Shown piece by piece: positions 36,118 to 44,944 of a stretch of 64,000 bases of DNA. The stretch comes from Pectobacterium sp. A5351 (GTDB taxonomy: Bacteria > Pseudomonadota > Gammaproteobacteria > Enterobacterales > Enterobacteriaceae). The notes beneath the pieces were generated by a model. It made no database searches. It had not been told where the DNA came from and was given only the letters and a program-made list of their open reading frames with translations. The stretch lies in contig NZ_CP116477.1 in NCBI RefSeq assembly GCF_028335745.1, forward strand, positions 496,001 to 560,000, read 5' to 3'. Position numbers and translations under genes: made by a program. Position 1 is the first letter of the stretch; every line of letters begins with the position of its first letter.

Positions 36118-36431
36118 TATTTTGCGATAAAATAATAAAGATTAGCTGCCGGGAACGCTTACCTTAGTTATGTGTGGAGTCAGGTCCACACATAACGGCC
36201 TGAGGTCCACATATAGTGGGGGGAACTCCACACATAGCGGCGCTAAAAAAACCATGTTGCATTAGTTCCATCCCCCTTACATTGAACATCTTCGAAACTT
36301 ACATTTGATATGTTTGAACAAAGGTTTTTGAGATAACTAGAAGTGGTGTTATTTCTAATTTATAGATTATATTAGTATTTTTGCTATACTTTTGAGATAC
36401 TGTCATGCGCCCGTTGAGATAACTGAACATC
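36118..36431. other. Spacer with short GTCCACA repeats
   Basis: No gene. It contains the repeat cluster at 36168-36240 and, right of it, an AT-rich stretch that probably holds the promoter of the Fic gene. Confidence 0.55.
36168..36240. repeat. Clustered GTCCACA(C/T)ATA repeats
   Basis: TTATGTGTGGA and TCCACACATAA (36168-36195) form a perfect 11-bp inverted repeat. Two further direct copies follow, GTCCACATATAGTGG and CTCCACACATAGCGG, at about 20-base spacing. The array could be a binding site cluster upstream of the Fic gene or a recombination/replication feature. Confidence 0.6.
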
Positions 36432-37574
36432 ATGGCTCAATTTAATCACTTTGAACTCTCACTTCTGAACCCCAGTTTTGACTCCCCTTTAGTCGATGCG
36501 CTGACAGAGCTGGAGTTACTCCGGCATCTGAGACTGGAAACGGATGTTCACCCTATCCTGTTTGCGCAATTGAAAGCCGTTTTCCACATGCTGGAGAGTC
36601 TGGGCTCTGCGAGGATTGAGGGAAACCATACGACACTTGCCGACTATGTGGAAAGCAAAGTCGAAGGAACACAGAGTTCGACGGATCAGCTCAAAGAAAT
36701 CAACAATATTGAAGCCGCGATGGAATTCATCGACGAGCATCTAAATAATGGTGATGAGATAACGGAATATTTTATCCGCGAGTTACATAGTCTGGCGGTT
36801 GTCGGGTTGCAACAGGAAGGCGACAGAACGCCCGGTGCCTATCGACAACATAACGTCAGCATCGCTCAGTCTGACCATTTACCGCCGGATCATATCCACG
36901 TTCCTGACTATATGTCAGAACTGACCGGCTTTATTAACCGTGCTGATAAACCAAAATATGATCTGATGAAAATTGCACTGGTGCATCACCGTTTTGGCTG
37001 GATACACCCATTCGGTAACGGTAATGGCAGAACGGTCAGATTGCTAACCTATGCGTTATTGATCAAATATGGTTTTAATGTTCAGGCAGGTGGCCGGGTT
37101 CTTAATCCGACAGCGGTATTCTGTAATGATCGTGAGCGTTATTACGCCATGCTTTCGTTAGCGGATAAGGGAACAGAGCAGGGCTTAGAAGAATGGTGTT
37201 TATATGTACTCTCGGGTATCTCATCTGAGTTGAAGAAAGTCGATCAACTGACAAATCATGCTTTTTTGAGTACAAAAATACTGTATCCGGCGATCGACTT
37301 TTCATCTGAAAGAGGGCTAATAAACCCGTTGGAATCTAAAGTTCTGAAACGCGCTGTCGAGTTGGGGACGATAAAAGCGAGTGATCTACGCACAGCTTTA
37401 CCTGACATGAAACCAGCGCAGGTGACTTATCAGCTCGGCAAATTGATTGACCGGGGACTGCTCCAACCAGTGGAAGAGGGAGCTCGTTCCTATACGGCGA
37501 AGTTTTCGAACTCATATCTGATCCGTGGGGTGATTAAGGTACTACGTGAAGAAGGGTTTATTCCTGATTTGTAA
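36432..37574 (+). CDS. Fic-domain protein with C-terminal winged helix
   Basis: The 380-residue protein carries the Fic motif [10 protein letters not shown] (near residue 194), which transfers AMP or a related nucleotide to a target hydroxyl. The N-terminal helix GSARIEGNH fits the (S/T)xxxE(G/N) inhibitory motif of class II Fic proteins, so activity is probably self-restrained. The C-terminal 90 residues ([26 protein letters not shown]) look like a winged-helix DNA-binding domain, as in many stand-alone Fic proteins. It stands alone in the element, with no FicA/antitoxin gene nearby. The target is unknown. The ATG at 36432 is the first in frame; its ribosome site is weak. Confidence 0.88.
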   Translation: MAQFNHFELSLLNPSFDSPLVDALTELELLRHLRLETDVHPILFAQLKAVFHMLESLGSARIEGNHTTLADYVESKVEGTQSSTDQLKEINNIEAAMEFIDEHLNNGDEITEYFIRELHSLAVVGLQQEGDRTPGAYRQHNVSIAQSDHLPPDHIHVPDYMSELTGFINRADKPKYDLMKIALVHHRFGWIHPFGNGNGRTVRLLTYALLIKYGFNVQAGGRVLNPTAVFCNDRERYYAMLSLADKGTEQGLEEWCLYVLSGISSELKKVDQLTNHAFLSTKILYPAIDFSSERGLINPLESKVLKRAVELGTIKASDLRTALPDMKPAQVTYQLGKLIDRGLLQPVEEGARSYTAKFSNSYLIRGVIKVLREEGFIPDL

Positions 37575-37828
37575 AATAAAAATTAATTATAGAATAATTA
37601 TTCTAAAGTATATTACATATATAGATTTGTGATATGCCACATAGTAACAATGTGATATATCACAATTTCTAATTTTTTAATGTGTATTAGGTCCGACTTG
37701 AAATAGCAGTGTTCTCCGTATTATAACCTTACTAAAGATTGATAATCTGCAACGAGCGTAGTGTGGATTTGGTATTGTAGTATTTTAATAAATGGTAATA
37801 TGTTCAATAGGTAAATTGATTCGTTTTT

Positions 37829-38503
37829 TCATGCGCTTAGATCAAGCCAGACGTGTTTGTCATCATTACTTTTTAACTTAATATCGGGATCTTTTAAAAT
37901 TAGATCATCTAAACCACTTTCAATATTAATGATGTAAGGGGTTGTCTCACTAACAGAGCATTCACCAAAGATAAAACGATATTCTCTTTGGTAAGAGTAC
38001 TCAAGGGATTTACAAGTATTTCCCCATAAAGAACTCTCTCCAGTATATTTAACTTCAGAAGATGAAAACGGTAATTTACTATGTTTTTTTAATCGATCAA
38101 GCAACTCCTTTAATTTTAGCGGAGGAATAAATGCATAATGCCCTCCGAATTGATATTTCATTTTTTCTATATCTTGGATTAGCTGGCTTAGTGAGTTTTC
38201 ATCTTTAGGTAACCTTAATGTAAACCAACAGTGCATCCATGCATCTCTTTGTTGAGCATTATGCACGGTAACTCCATGTACGCCTTTCAATTCTATATCA
38301 TTGATTTTTAATTTAATATCATCGTCGCCCCTTGATTTTCTATAGGAGAAGGAGCAACTCTCAAATTTATCAGACACACCTTCTTGTTTAGCTAATCTGT
38401 AAACTTCGGGAGGTATACAATAAAGACATCCTTCTATTAATTTTTCTAAAAAATCCTCGTTTCTAAAAAATTTTATTAATCCTAAAAATTTATTTTCTTT
38501 CAT
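37829..38503 (-). CDS. Uncharacterised 224-residue protein
   Basis: I do not recognise the family. The protein is soluble, with no signal peptide or membrane segment. Notable parts are an N-terminal LIKFFRNEDFLEKLIEGCLYC, a central DAWMHCWFTLRLP and a C-terminal YSYQREYRFIFGEC. The last recalls proteins of phage-defence islands in general shape only. It is AT-rich and lies next to other unknown genes in the tRNA-proximal element. A ribosome site (AAGGATATAG) lies upstream of the ATG at 38503. Confidence 0.6.
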   Translation of the reverse strand: MKENKFLGLIKFFRNEDFLEKLIEGCLYCIPPEVYRLAKQEGVSDKFESCSFSYRKSRGDDDIKLKINDIELKGVHGVTVHNAQQRDAWMHCWFTLRLPKDENSLSQLIQDIEKMKYQFGGHYAFIPPLKLKELLDRLKKHSKLPFSSSEVKYTGESSLWGNTCKSLEYSYQREYRFIFGECSVSETTPYIINIESGLDDLILKDPDIKLKSNDDKHVWLDLSA

Positions 38504-38784
38504 TTCACTATATCCTTATCACAATGAAAATCATTCTTTAAAGTTATATTTTTATATGTAATAACAAAATTAATGGAATGTATAACTAATGTGAAAATAC
38601 AGAAATAATTTATGTAATATACCGTAATAGCATAATTATCTATTATAAGATATAGATGAAAAGCTATTGGCCTGCCCCCTCATAGATTAATGCCATCTTT
38701 GTTTTAGGATAGCGTTACATCGACTAGTTGGAGTAACATACAAAATATTATCTAGCACACTTTTTATATTTATCTTAATGTTTT

Positions 38785-40083
38785 TTATTTTCTTCTATTA
38801 TATGATTCTTTTGCTTTCACTAGATATCCGTCATGCTCCATGATCTTTTTTATAAACATTTCAATTAAATCAATGGAGTAGTAGTGATATTCTGGGTTTT
38901 CATTTTTATGATGATATTTATTATTACTATTTTTCCATGAATTTTTGCATATAACCGCATCGAAACAATTTCTATTTATTACATACTTACCTTCTCTATT
39001 TTTCGAAGTAAGACATTTTGACAACTTATCTTCACTATATCTGGAATGCAATCTATCATTGATTTCTTTTATAGCATTTTTTTGCAGAAATGGATGCGTT
39101 TGAGAGCGATCAACAGCTTGTTTTATAACAAGTGCTTTCTTTAGCCCTTCCATACCTTCTTCTGCTTTAGCAAGAATGATGGAATTCCCATCCTCTGAGT
39201 CTTTCACGAAAACAAGTTTTACATTTAGGGGAATTGCGAATTCAATATCATCATTATTTTCCATAACATTATATAAAGATGATGTTAAGTTAAGTATGTC
39301 ATCAGCAATATTTCCATATGTTGATTTCATCATTGCAACTGGAGGGGATTTAAATTCTCCAACTAATGAAATCATCCCCACATGGGAGTTTTTTAAAAAT
39401 GATATCTCAGTAAATTCTTCAAAATGAGAGGTGAAATTCAAAACACCTGACTGAAATATTCTCGATATAATACCTTGAACTTCCGGCATTAACAAATGAA
39501 CAGCTTGATCCCTGAAATAAGCTATTTGCTCAATGTTCTTTCTGACTTTCGATTCGACAGGATAAATCCTGTCCAAACATTCTCTTAAAGAAATTGTTTC
39601 TTTAATTCCTTTTTTGTTGGTTTGTTTAAAGATTGTTTTTTCACCATCTTTCTCAATTATTTTTGCTTTGAGAAATTGCTCCCATGCTGTACAAAAACAC
39701 ATAACAAACGCATCCATTTTATTTTCTAATGATGGTCTATTATATAACTCCAATGCTAATATCATATTGTCTCTTGACTTTTTCAATAATGCCTTTGCTA
39801 ACTTTGATTTGCAGTTATGTCCTAAAGCTATTATATGTTTACTCTGAGATAATTGTTTGGCAAACTCTATCAGAGAAATACTTAGTGTATTTGAAGACTC
39901 AAATGAACTATTCCCGCTTTCACTGATAAATTCAGAAAGTTGACCTTTTCCATAATAAGTTTTAAATGTTGCTGGCTTCCAGCCTGTAGCTTTTAGAATA
40001 TCAAACTCATCAAATATCTTATGGTTTTTTTCTGCATCTTGTAAAAAAATATAAAGTGCAGAAATGCTCTTGTTAATTTTCAT
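38785..40083 (-). CDS. DUF3644-domain protein
   Basis: The protein has about 432 residues. A central segment from about residue 95 reads LLKKSRDNMILALELYNRPS, then FCTAWEQFLKAKI and VRKNIEQIAYFRDQAVHLLMPE, the conserved pattern of the DUF3644 family. Its function is unknown, but members are often found in mobile islands. An N-terminal part (ALYIFLQDAEK... FKTYYGKGQL) looks like a small helical DNA-binding or adaptor domain. I chose the ATG at 40083 because AAGG lies nine bases upstream; an ATG at 40134 lacks this. The next gene upstream (40185-40772) is in the same direction with a gap of about 100 bp, so the two may form a pair. Confidence 0.7.
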   Translation of the reverse strand: MKINKSISALYIFLQDAEKNHKIFDEFDILKATGWKPATFKTYYGKGQLSEFISESGNSSFESSNTLSISLIEFAKQLSQSKHIIALGHNCKSKLAKALLKKSRDNMILALELYNRPSLENKMDAFVMCFCTAWEQFLKAKIIEKDGEKTIFKQTNKKGIKETISLRECLDRIYPVESKVRKNIEQIAYFRDQAVHLLMPEVQGIISRIFQSGVLNFTSHFEEFTEISFLKNSHVGMISLVGEFKSPPVAMMKSTYGNIADDILNLTSSLYNVMENNDDIEFAIPLNVKLVFVKDSEDGNSIILAKAEEGMEGLKKALVIKQAVDRSQTHPFLQKNAIKEINDRLHSRYSEDKLSKCLTSKNREGKYVINRNCFDAVICKNSWKNSNNKYHHKNENPEYHYYSIDLIEMFIKKIMEHDGYLVKAKESYNRRK

Positions 40084-40184
40084 ACTATAATGCCTTATCT
40101 TGAATTTATTATTTTTGAATAAATATATTTTCAAATTTATTATAATTACTTGAGTTTTTTTATGTTGTTTTTATTTATCAATAA

Positions 40185-40772
40185 TTATCTTTCTCGAAAA
40201 TATGTTATTAATTTTTTAAAACTAAACCCAACACCAGATATATTAGGTTCTAGTATTATTGAATCTACGATCGCAGAACCAACTCCTTTTTTTATTTCTT
40301 TTGCTATTGTAAAGTCAGAAAGATCTTTTTCTGACTCAATATCTGAAAATATTCTTCCAATGAGAGATATAACTTCAGTCGTGTTTGTGCAAAACTTTTT
40401 TATAGGAATTAATACTAGTTTAAGGTCACCTGAATTGGATTCTTTATATAATCCCTTGTTCTTGTTATATCCGTAATTGTTTTCCTTGAAATAGGATGGG
40501 TGCGCATTGGTTATTAAAATAGCTGGGAGAATGTTATCTCCTTTTTCATTATTTATCTGATGCCATGAAAATACTTCATTTTCAAAATGAGCAAGTTCGG
40601 TTCCTTTTATCACAATAGCCCTATTTTTTGCAGCTATGCTTGCCATCTTATCAAAATTCTCATTTATAGCTTTTGCTAATGGTTCATTCCATCCGTAATC
40701 GAGCAAATATATTAGATAATCTCTGTTTTCACTTTTAGGGATATTATTAAGTGAGTGAACATAAAGCCCCAT
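40185..40772 (-). CDS. Uncharacterised 195-residue protein paired with DUF3644 gene
   Basis: I do not recognise the family. The protein begins MGLYVHSLNNIPKSENRDYL and continues with alternating strands and helices (KNRAIVIKGTELAHFENEVF, LPAILITNAHPSYF, LKLVLIPIKKFC), suggesting a compact alpha/beta fold. It has no signal peptide or membrane segment. A GGAGGGAAAAC site precedes the ATG at 40772. It lies upstream of and in the same direction as the DUF3644 gene and downstream of two XRE regulators, which fits a small accessory or defence operon. Confidence 0.6.
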   Translation of the reverse strand: MGLYVHSLNNIPKSENRDYLIYLLDYGWNEPLAKAINENFDKMASIAAKNRAIVIKGTELAHFENEVFSWHQINNEKGDNILPAILITNAHPSYFKENNYGYNKNKGLYKESNSGDLKLVLIPIKKFCTNTTEVISLIGRIFSDIESEKDLSDFTIAKEIKKGVGSAIVDSIILEPNISGVGFSFKKLITYFRER

Positions 40773-40827
40773 GTTTTCCCTCCAAATATATCATCTGTGC
40801 ATACTATGATTTCTATATTTAAATATA

Positions 40828-41088
40828 TTAAAGGTTATTTGACCATTGATTATGTGCTTTCAATACAACCTCCGCAAAATCATCATCAACCGTATAAAAA
40901 TAACACTCCGGCACATTAAGCACTTTAGCAAACGCGCACATCATCTCAAATGTTGGGCGATGTATACCGCTTTCATATTGGGATATGCGTGATCGTGCAG
41001 TGGCTTCCTCAATGCCAGCCAGTACGCCTAGCTTTTCTTGAGTTAGATTGGCTTGTAAACGAGCCGTTTTAAGGCGAATGGGCAACAT
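40828..41088 (-). CDS. XRE-family transcriptional regulator, copy A
   Basis: The 86-residue protein has an N-terminal XRE helix-turn-helix: LKTARLQANLTQEKLGVLAG, then SRISQYESGIHRPTFEMMCAFAKVLNVPECYFYTVDD. Such single-domain repressors usually control their own operon or an adjacent system. It is a close duplicate of the gene at 41192-41452, sharing most residues and part of its upstream region. It lies about 55 bp from the uncharacterised 195-residue gene downstream. Confidence 0.88.
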   Translation of the reverse strand: MLPIRLKTARLQANLTQEKLGVLAGIEEATARSRISQYESGIHRPTFEMMCAFAKVLNVPECYFYTVDDDFAEVVLKAHNQWSNNL

Positions 41089-41191
41089 GATGGCACCATC
41101 AATAAGGATATTGATAGCATGTTTAGCACTACTTTACATGTAGGTTGCTTAGAGTTCCTGAACAATCGAGAAGGGGATTTATTTGCATTCG

Positions 41192-41452
41192 TTAAGAATG
41201 ACTCTGATGTTTAAGGTAAAGCTCCAGAACCATCTCAGCAAAATCATCGTTAACGGTGTAAAAGTAGCATTCCGGCACATTAAGTACCTTTGCAAATGCG
41301 CACATCATTTCAAATGTTGGACGATGTATCCCACCTTCATACTGAGACACGCGGGAACGCGCAGTTTCTTCTTCAATGCCAGCAAGAACTCCCAATTTTT
41401 CCTGAGTTAGATTAGCCCGTAGTCGGGCGGCTTTGAGACGAGTAGGCAGCAT
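41192..41452 (-). CDS. XRE-family transcriptional regulator, copy B
   Basis: The 86-residue protein parallels copy A: LKAARLRANLTQEKLGVLAG, then SRVSQYEGGIHRPTFEMMCAFAKVLNVPECYFYTVND. It differs mainly in the C-terminal tail. The upstream regions of the two copies also align (CACCATCAAT, TTTAGCA, CTGAACAA), so the gene and its promoter were duplicated in tandem as a unit of about 365 bp. Confidence 0.88.
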   Translation of the reverse strand: MLPTRLKAARLRANLTQEKLGVLAGIEEETARSRVSQYEGGIHRPTFEMMCAFAKVLNVPECYFYTVNDDFAEMVLELYLKHQSHS

Positions 41453-41572
41453 CCATTACACCATCAATGATCATACATTGACTTAGTGTTTAGCATTACT
41501 TAACATCGTAGTTGTTTAGACTATCTGAACAAATGATGTTTAATGTGAGGCCACAAAATAAGGATCATGGAG

Positions 41573-41794
41573 ATGATTGATCAGGATTGGCACCCGGCAG
41601 ATATCATCGCCGGGTTAAGAAAGAAGGGAACAACATTGGCAGCCGTTTCCCGAGAAGCGGGGTTAGCGTCTTCCACGCTGGCAAACGCGTTAACGAAACA
41701 CTGGCCGAAAGGGGAAAAGCTGATTGCGGAAGCGCTGGGGGTTTCACCTGCGGAAATCTGGCCTTCCCGTTACCGCAAATCAGAAGATCGTTAA
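41573..41794 (+). CDS. Ner/Nlp-family DNA-binding regulator
   Basis: The protein of about 73 residues matches the Ner-like family of phage Mu and its host relatives: DWHPADIIAGLRKKGTTLAA, then REAGLASSTLANALTKHWPK, then ALGVSPAEIWPSRY. It binds DNA by a helix-turn-helix. In P4-like and Mu-like elements such proteins regulate early genes. AAGGA is eight bases before ATG 41573; an ATG at 41567 is also in frame. A strong hairpin lies directly downstream. It is the + strand gene closest to the integrase region. Confidence 0.85.
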   Translation: MIDQDWHPADIIAGLRKKGTTLAAVSREAGLASSTLANALTKHWPKGEKLIAEALGVSPAEIWPSRYRKSEDR

Positions 41795-41806
41795 AGTAAA
41801 ACAGGA

Positions 41807-41850
41807 TCTCCCGAACCGTTATCGAACTAGGTCGGTAACGGTTCGGGAGA
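41807..41850 (+). terminator. Perfect 15-bp inverted repeat after Ner-like gene
   Basis: TCTCCCGAACCGTTA and TAACGGTTCGGGAGA are exact inverted repeats separated by 14 bases, just after the stop codon. It lacks a T-run, so it may be a terminator or an RNA processing or binding site. Confidence 0.55.
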
Positions 41851-42131
41851 AGGCAAGCGAAGCGCGACAGTTTACTTTTGTTGTTCGCCCCATGCTCTCA
41901 CCCCATGACTTCGCCCTATGGTATGGGGCGAATGTATGTGGCGAGAGTGTGAGGCGAATGCAGTGGCAGCAATGCAGCCCTGTGCCGGAAAATACATTTC
42001 CCGGCACAAAACGGCGTGCGCCAGTTCATGCGGGCTGGACGCCCTTATTGCCTGGCACATGAGGGTAATGTCGCGGCTGGACGCCACGCCAAAACCCCCA
42101 AGGTCAACAGCGGCACACCGTCGCGCGCTAC

Positions 42132-42236
42132 GCGCGACCAACCCCTTTAAGACGCGCGTTTTAGCCTGTTATTTCTCTTTCTCGCAAGCTCGGTGTGAAA
42201 TAACGGGAAACGCTGCTTTAAATGGGTTGGTCGCGC
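42132..42236. ncRNA. Candidate structured RNA (nested stems)
   Basis: The outer arms GCGCGACCAACCCCTTTAAG and TTTAAATGGGTTGGTCGCGC pair over 18 of 20 positions. Inside them GTTATTTC and GAAATAAC form a second stem. The two-level fold in a region without genes suggests a folded RNA. The strand of transcription is not known. Confidence 0.4.
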
Positions 42237-42561
42237 CTCGCTACCGGCTTGTGGCCGGAGACTTAGCGGCGACGGTGTGCGGGGCAAGCCCCCCAAATAA
42301 ACCGACGCGTGGACGCGTCTTTTTGCTCGCTGGGGCGGCAAAATTTATTCGGCTCCCCCCGGCCTGCTCGGTTCCCCTTGGGGGCGAACGCTCGCGTGTG
42401 GGTTCGGGTGGCGCAAATTAGCCATTTCTACGAAATGAAATTTACTCGCCTCACGCCACTTTTTAATTTCTGCTGTTCGCATCCATTAAAAAGCCATACA
42501 AGGGCGGCCTGTCATATCGCTTGTCCCTGTAAACACGGGTAATTTTGATGATGACAGAATC

Positions 42562-42630
42562 CCGCTGTTGTATCAGGGATGTTCGGTGCTCGCTCTGCTG
42601 CGCTCCGCCTCAGCCCTGATACAACAGCGG
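42562..42630. repeat. 17-bp perfect inverted repeat upstream of integrase end
   Basis: CCGCTGTTGTATCAGGG and CCCTGATACAACAGCGG pair perfectly around a 35-base GC-rich spacer, about 70 bp past the integrase stop. It may terminate the integrase transcript or serve as a binding site. Confidence 0.6.
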
Positions 42631-42700
42631 CGTAGAGAAACAAGATAAGCCGCCTCTGTTCGATTAGAAGCGACTTATTCCATCGGTGTATCAGTCTGGC

Positions 42701-43960
42701 TCAGGCAACCTTAATCGACTTCTCAAAGCGGTAAGCCGGGATGAATTGATGCTGGCAGGCATCGAGATAATCTGACCACCATTGCATCATCTGAGTCCGT
42801 TCGTCGAGGTGTTCCGCTTTGTGAATATAGGCGGCACGAACGTGATTGCGCTCCTGATGGCTCATCTGCCGCTCCACCGCATCTTTTGACCAGCGACCTG
42901 ATTCGATCAACGCACTACACGCTATTGTGCGGAAGCCATGTCCGCAGATGTCCACCTGTGTGTCATAACCCATTGCGCGCAGCGCCTTGTTGATGGTGTT
43001 CTCACTCATTGGCTTACGGGCATCGTGATCGCCGGGAAAGAGTAATTCCCCATTGCCGGACAACAGTTTTAGCTGCTTCAGTATCGTTACCGCCTGTTTT
43101 GACAGCGGCACCAGATGCGGTGTTTTCATTTTTGCGCCGCGCTCTGAGTGACGCACGCCAGCGATAGCTTCCCGCTGTGCGGGAAGTGTCCACATGGCGT
43201 TATCCAGATCGATCTCCGTCCAACGGGCAAAACGCAATTCACTGGAGCGGATAAAGATCAGTAAATTAAGCTGTACCGCCAACCTTGTTAGCAGTCTGCC
43301 TGAATAGCCTTCTATTCTTTCCAGCAGTTCCGGCAACTTTTCAAGCGGCAGGGCAGGGTAATGGTTTTTCGGCGGCGGGGTGATAGCGCCGCAGAGATCA
43401 TTGGCCGGATTGCTGGCAATCAGTCCTTCCTGTACGGCGTAACGCATGATGACTGTCGTACGTTGCTGTATCCGTGCAGCCGTTTCCAGACAACCCTTTT
43501 TCTCCGCTACCCGCAGCGGGATCAGAAGGTTGGCGGTTTTCAGGTCGGTGACAAGGACATTGCCGATGAGCGGAAAAACGTGCAGTTCCAGTGAACGCAG
43601 TACTTTGGCAGCGTGTGCCTCACTCCAGCGAATGTTGGCGCCCACCCACTGACGGGCAACGGCTTCAAAGGTATTGCCGTTTTTCTTTACCTGTTTGTCG
43701 TGCTGTTTTTTTACGCCGGGATCGTCCCCTGCGCTGAGAATAGTCCGGGCTTCTTCACGTAGCTTACGGGCACTGGCAAGCGTGACAGTCGGGTAAGCGC
43801 CAAACGCCAGCTTTTTCTCCTTGCCGCCGAAGCGGTACTTGAGATGCCAGAGTTTGGAACCGTTGGGTTTAATCAGCAGGTACAGACCCTGCGCGTCGCT
43901 GAGTTTGTAAGGTTTATCGAGCGGCTTGGCGTTGCGGATGGCGGTATCAGTCAGAGGCAT
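42701..43960 (-). CDS. P4-type tyrosine integrase
   Basis: The 419-residue protein starts MPLTDTAIRNAKPLDKPYKL and carries the family's N-terminal arm-binding domain (GLYLLIKPNGSKLWHLKYRF). The catalytic domain has the first Arg in IRSSELRFARW, the H-x-x-R box GHGFRT, and the nucleophile Tyr in VRAAYIHKAEH, followed by the QWWSDYLD tail. All key residues are intact. P4-type integrases insert elements into tRNA 3' ends. This one lies about 160 bp from tRNA-Phe with its start facing the tRNA, the usual arrangement, so it probably inserted this element and may still excise it. Confidence 0.93.
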   Translation of the reverse strand: MPLTDTAIRNAKPLDKPYKLSDAQGLYLLIKPNGSKLWHLKYRFGGKEKKLAFGAYPTVTLASARKLREEARTILSAGDDPGVKKQHDKQVKKNGNTFEAVARQWVGANIRWSEAHAAKVLRSLELHVFPLIGNVLVTDLKTANLLIPLRVAEKKGCLETAARIQQRTTVIMRYAVQEGLIASNPANDLCGAITPPPKNHYPALPLEKLPELLERIEGYSGRLLTRLAVQLNLLIFIRSSELRFARWTEIDLDNAMWTLPAQREAIAGVRHSERGAKMKTPHLVPLSKQAVTILKQLKLLSGNGELLFPGDHDARKPMSENTINKALRAMGYDTQVDICGHGFRTIACSALIESGRWSKDAVERQMSHQERNHVRAAYIHKAEHLDERTQMMQWWSDYLDACQHQFIPAYRFEKSIKVA

Positions 43961-44026
43961 GGTGGGGGCTCCGTAGTTTATCGAACCGACAGGCCCCCAA
44001 TTAAGCCCCCAAAAACTACGGATGTC

Positions 44027-44063
44027 AAAAAATCTGGTAGTACCTTGAGGTACTCCAGATTTT
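44027..44063 (-). terminator. tRNA-Phe terminator (bidirectional hairpin)
   Basis: AAAATCTGG plus TAGTACC pairs with GGTACT plus CCAGATTTT around TTGA, giving a long stem with A/T runs on both sides. It lies between the tRNA and the integrase and can serve the tRNA transcript. A decayed version is found at the distal island end. Confidence 0.75.
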
Positions 44064-44123
44064 CATTAACTTACTGATTTTTCTATGTTCCCGGACGTAT
44101 AGGAACGTCCCAAAACAAAAATA

Positions 44124-44199
44124 TGGTGCCCGGACTCGGAATCGAACCAAGGACACGAGGATTTTCAATCCTCTGCTCTACCGACTGAGCTATCCGGGC
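44124..44199 (-). tRNA. pheU: tRNA-Phe (GAA)
   Basis: The reverse complement is a complete 76-base tRNA: acceptor GCCCGGA pairs with TCCGGGC, the D-arm is GCTCAGTCGGTAGAGC, the anticodon loop is TTGAAAA with anticodon GAA, the T-loop is GGTTCGATTCC, and CCA is encoded. The pheU name follows its position beside yjdC-dsbD, which is where pheU lies in E. coli, a known island insertion site. The island 3' of it reconstitutes the tRNA end. Confidence 0.97.
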
Positions 44200-44325
44200 A
44201 ACGGGGCGCATTAAACCGTATTGGCCGCGTGGCGTCAACGGGTTTATCAACGAAAGCGCGGAAAACCCTACTGACTGCCGACTTTTCAGCCAAAATGCGG
44301 GCTTTACCGCATTTTGTGCCTGAAA

Positions 44326-44901
44326 TCAGGTGAGTGCGCCGTTTTTGCGGCACAGCGCAAAGCGTAACACATCTTCTGCTAACCGCTGGGCAGTGGCGAT
44401 GCTGGCGGCTTGATGCTTGACCAGCAGGTTGCTCAGGCAGCCTTCCAGAATCAATTCCATCTGCTGCGCGACCATCTCAGGATCGTCGGTTTCCAGCTCT
44501 TCCAGCAAATCGCGGGTGTATTGGTAAGACGCCAGCTTTTGCTGTTCCGCAATCTGGTGGATAGGATGGGCGATATCAGGGAAGAAGCTGCATGCCGCAA
44601 TAAACAAGCAGCCCGGATAGCGCTGTTTGTTCACCGACTCGTGCAGCACCTGATAGCGTGCCAGCAGCTTCTGCTCGATGCTTTTCTCGTCGTCCAAGAT
44701 AAGCTGACGCCGCCAGGTATCGACCTGCTGGCTATGGTGACGCAGGCCGTCATACAGCAGCGTCTCCCGATCTGGCCAGAATGGCGTCAGTTCTTCTACC
44801 GGAACCCCCAGCCTCTCCGCCAGCATATCCAGCGTTGTCATGGCAAAGCCGTGCTGCTCCAGCAGAGTAAGCGCATGTTCAAGAACGTCTTCCCGTTGCA
44901 T
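44326..44901 (-). CDS. yjdC: TetR/AcrR-family regulator (YjdC-like)
   Basis: The 191-residue protein has an N-terminal TetR helix-turn-helix region ([20 protein letters not shown], then [28 protein letters not shown]) and a helical C-terminal ligand/dimer domain ([20 protein letters not shown], with [11 protein letters not shown]). In E. coli yjdC follows dsbD, and the same order holds here with a gap of about 40 bp, suggesting co-transcription. The ligand and targets are not known from sequence. Confidence 0.85.
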   Translation of the reverse strand: MQREDVLEHALTLLEQHGFAMTTLDMLAERLGVPVEELTPFWPDRETLLYDGLRHHSQQVDTWRRQLILDDEKSIEQKLLARYQVLHESVNKQRYPGCLFIAACSFFPDIAHPIHQIAEQQKLASYQYTRDLLEELETDDPEMVAQQMELILEGCLSNLLVKHQAASIATAQRLAEDVLRFALCRKNGALT

Positions 44902-44944
44902 TAGGTCTCCTCCAGAAGCACAACAAGCGAATTGAAAGTGTCGT

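Larger units (their letters stand above)
41851..42700. other. GC-rich structured non-coding region between Ner-like gene and integrase
   Basis: This stretch is much richer in GC than the surrounding island. It has no convincing gene; frames that remain open look low-complexity and lack ribosome sites. It carries nested inverted repeats at 42132-42236 and a 17-bp inverted repeat at 42562-42630. P4-like elements have a regulatory RNA and 'ash/Icd-like' region in this position, so I suspect a structured regulatory RNA. Confidence 0.45.

Noticed and set aside
36168..36240. Possible CRISPR array
   Set aside because: Only three short, imperfect copies with short gaps, and no cas genes in the window.
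41918..42421. Open frame in the GC-rich region near the integrase
   Set aside because: It lacks a ribosome site, has low-complexity composition and overlaps strong RNA hairpins. It resembles the 'ash/Icd-like' spurious frames of P4-like elements.
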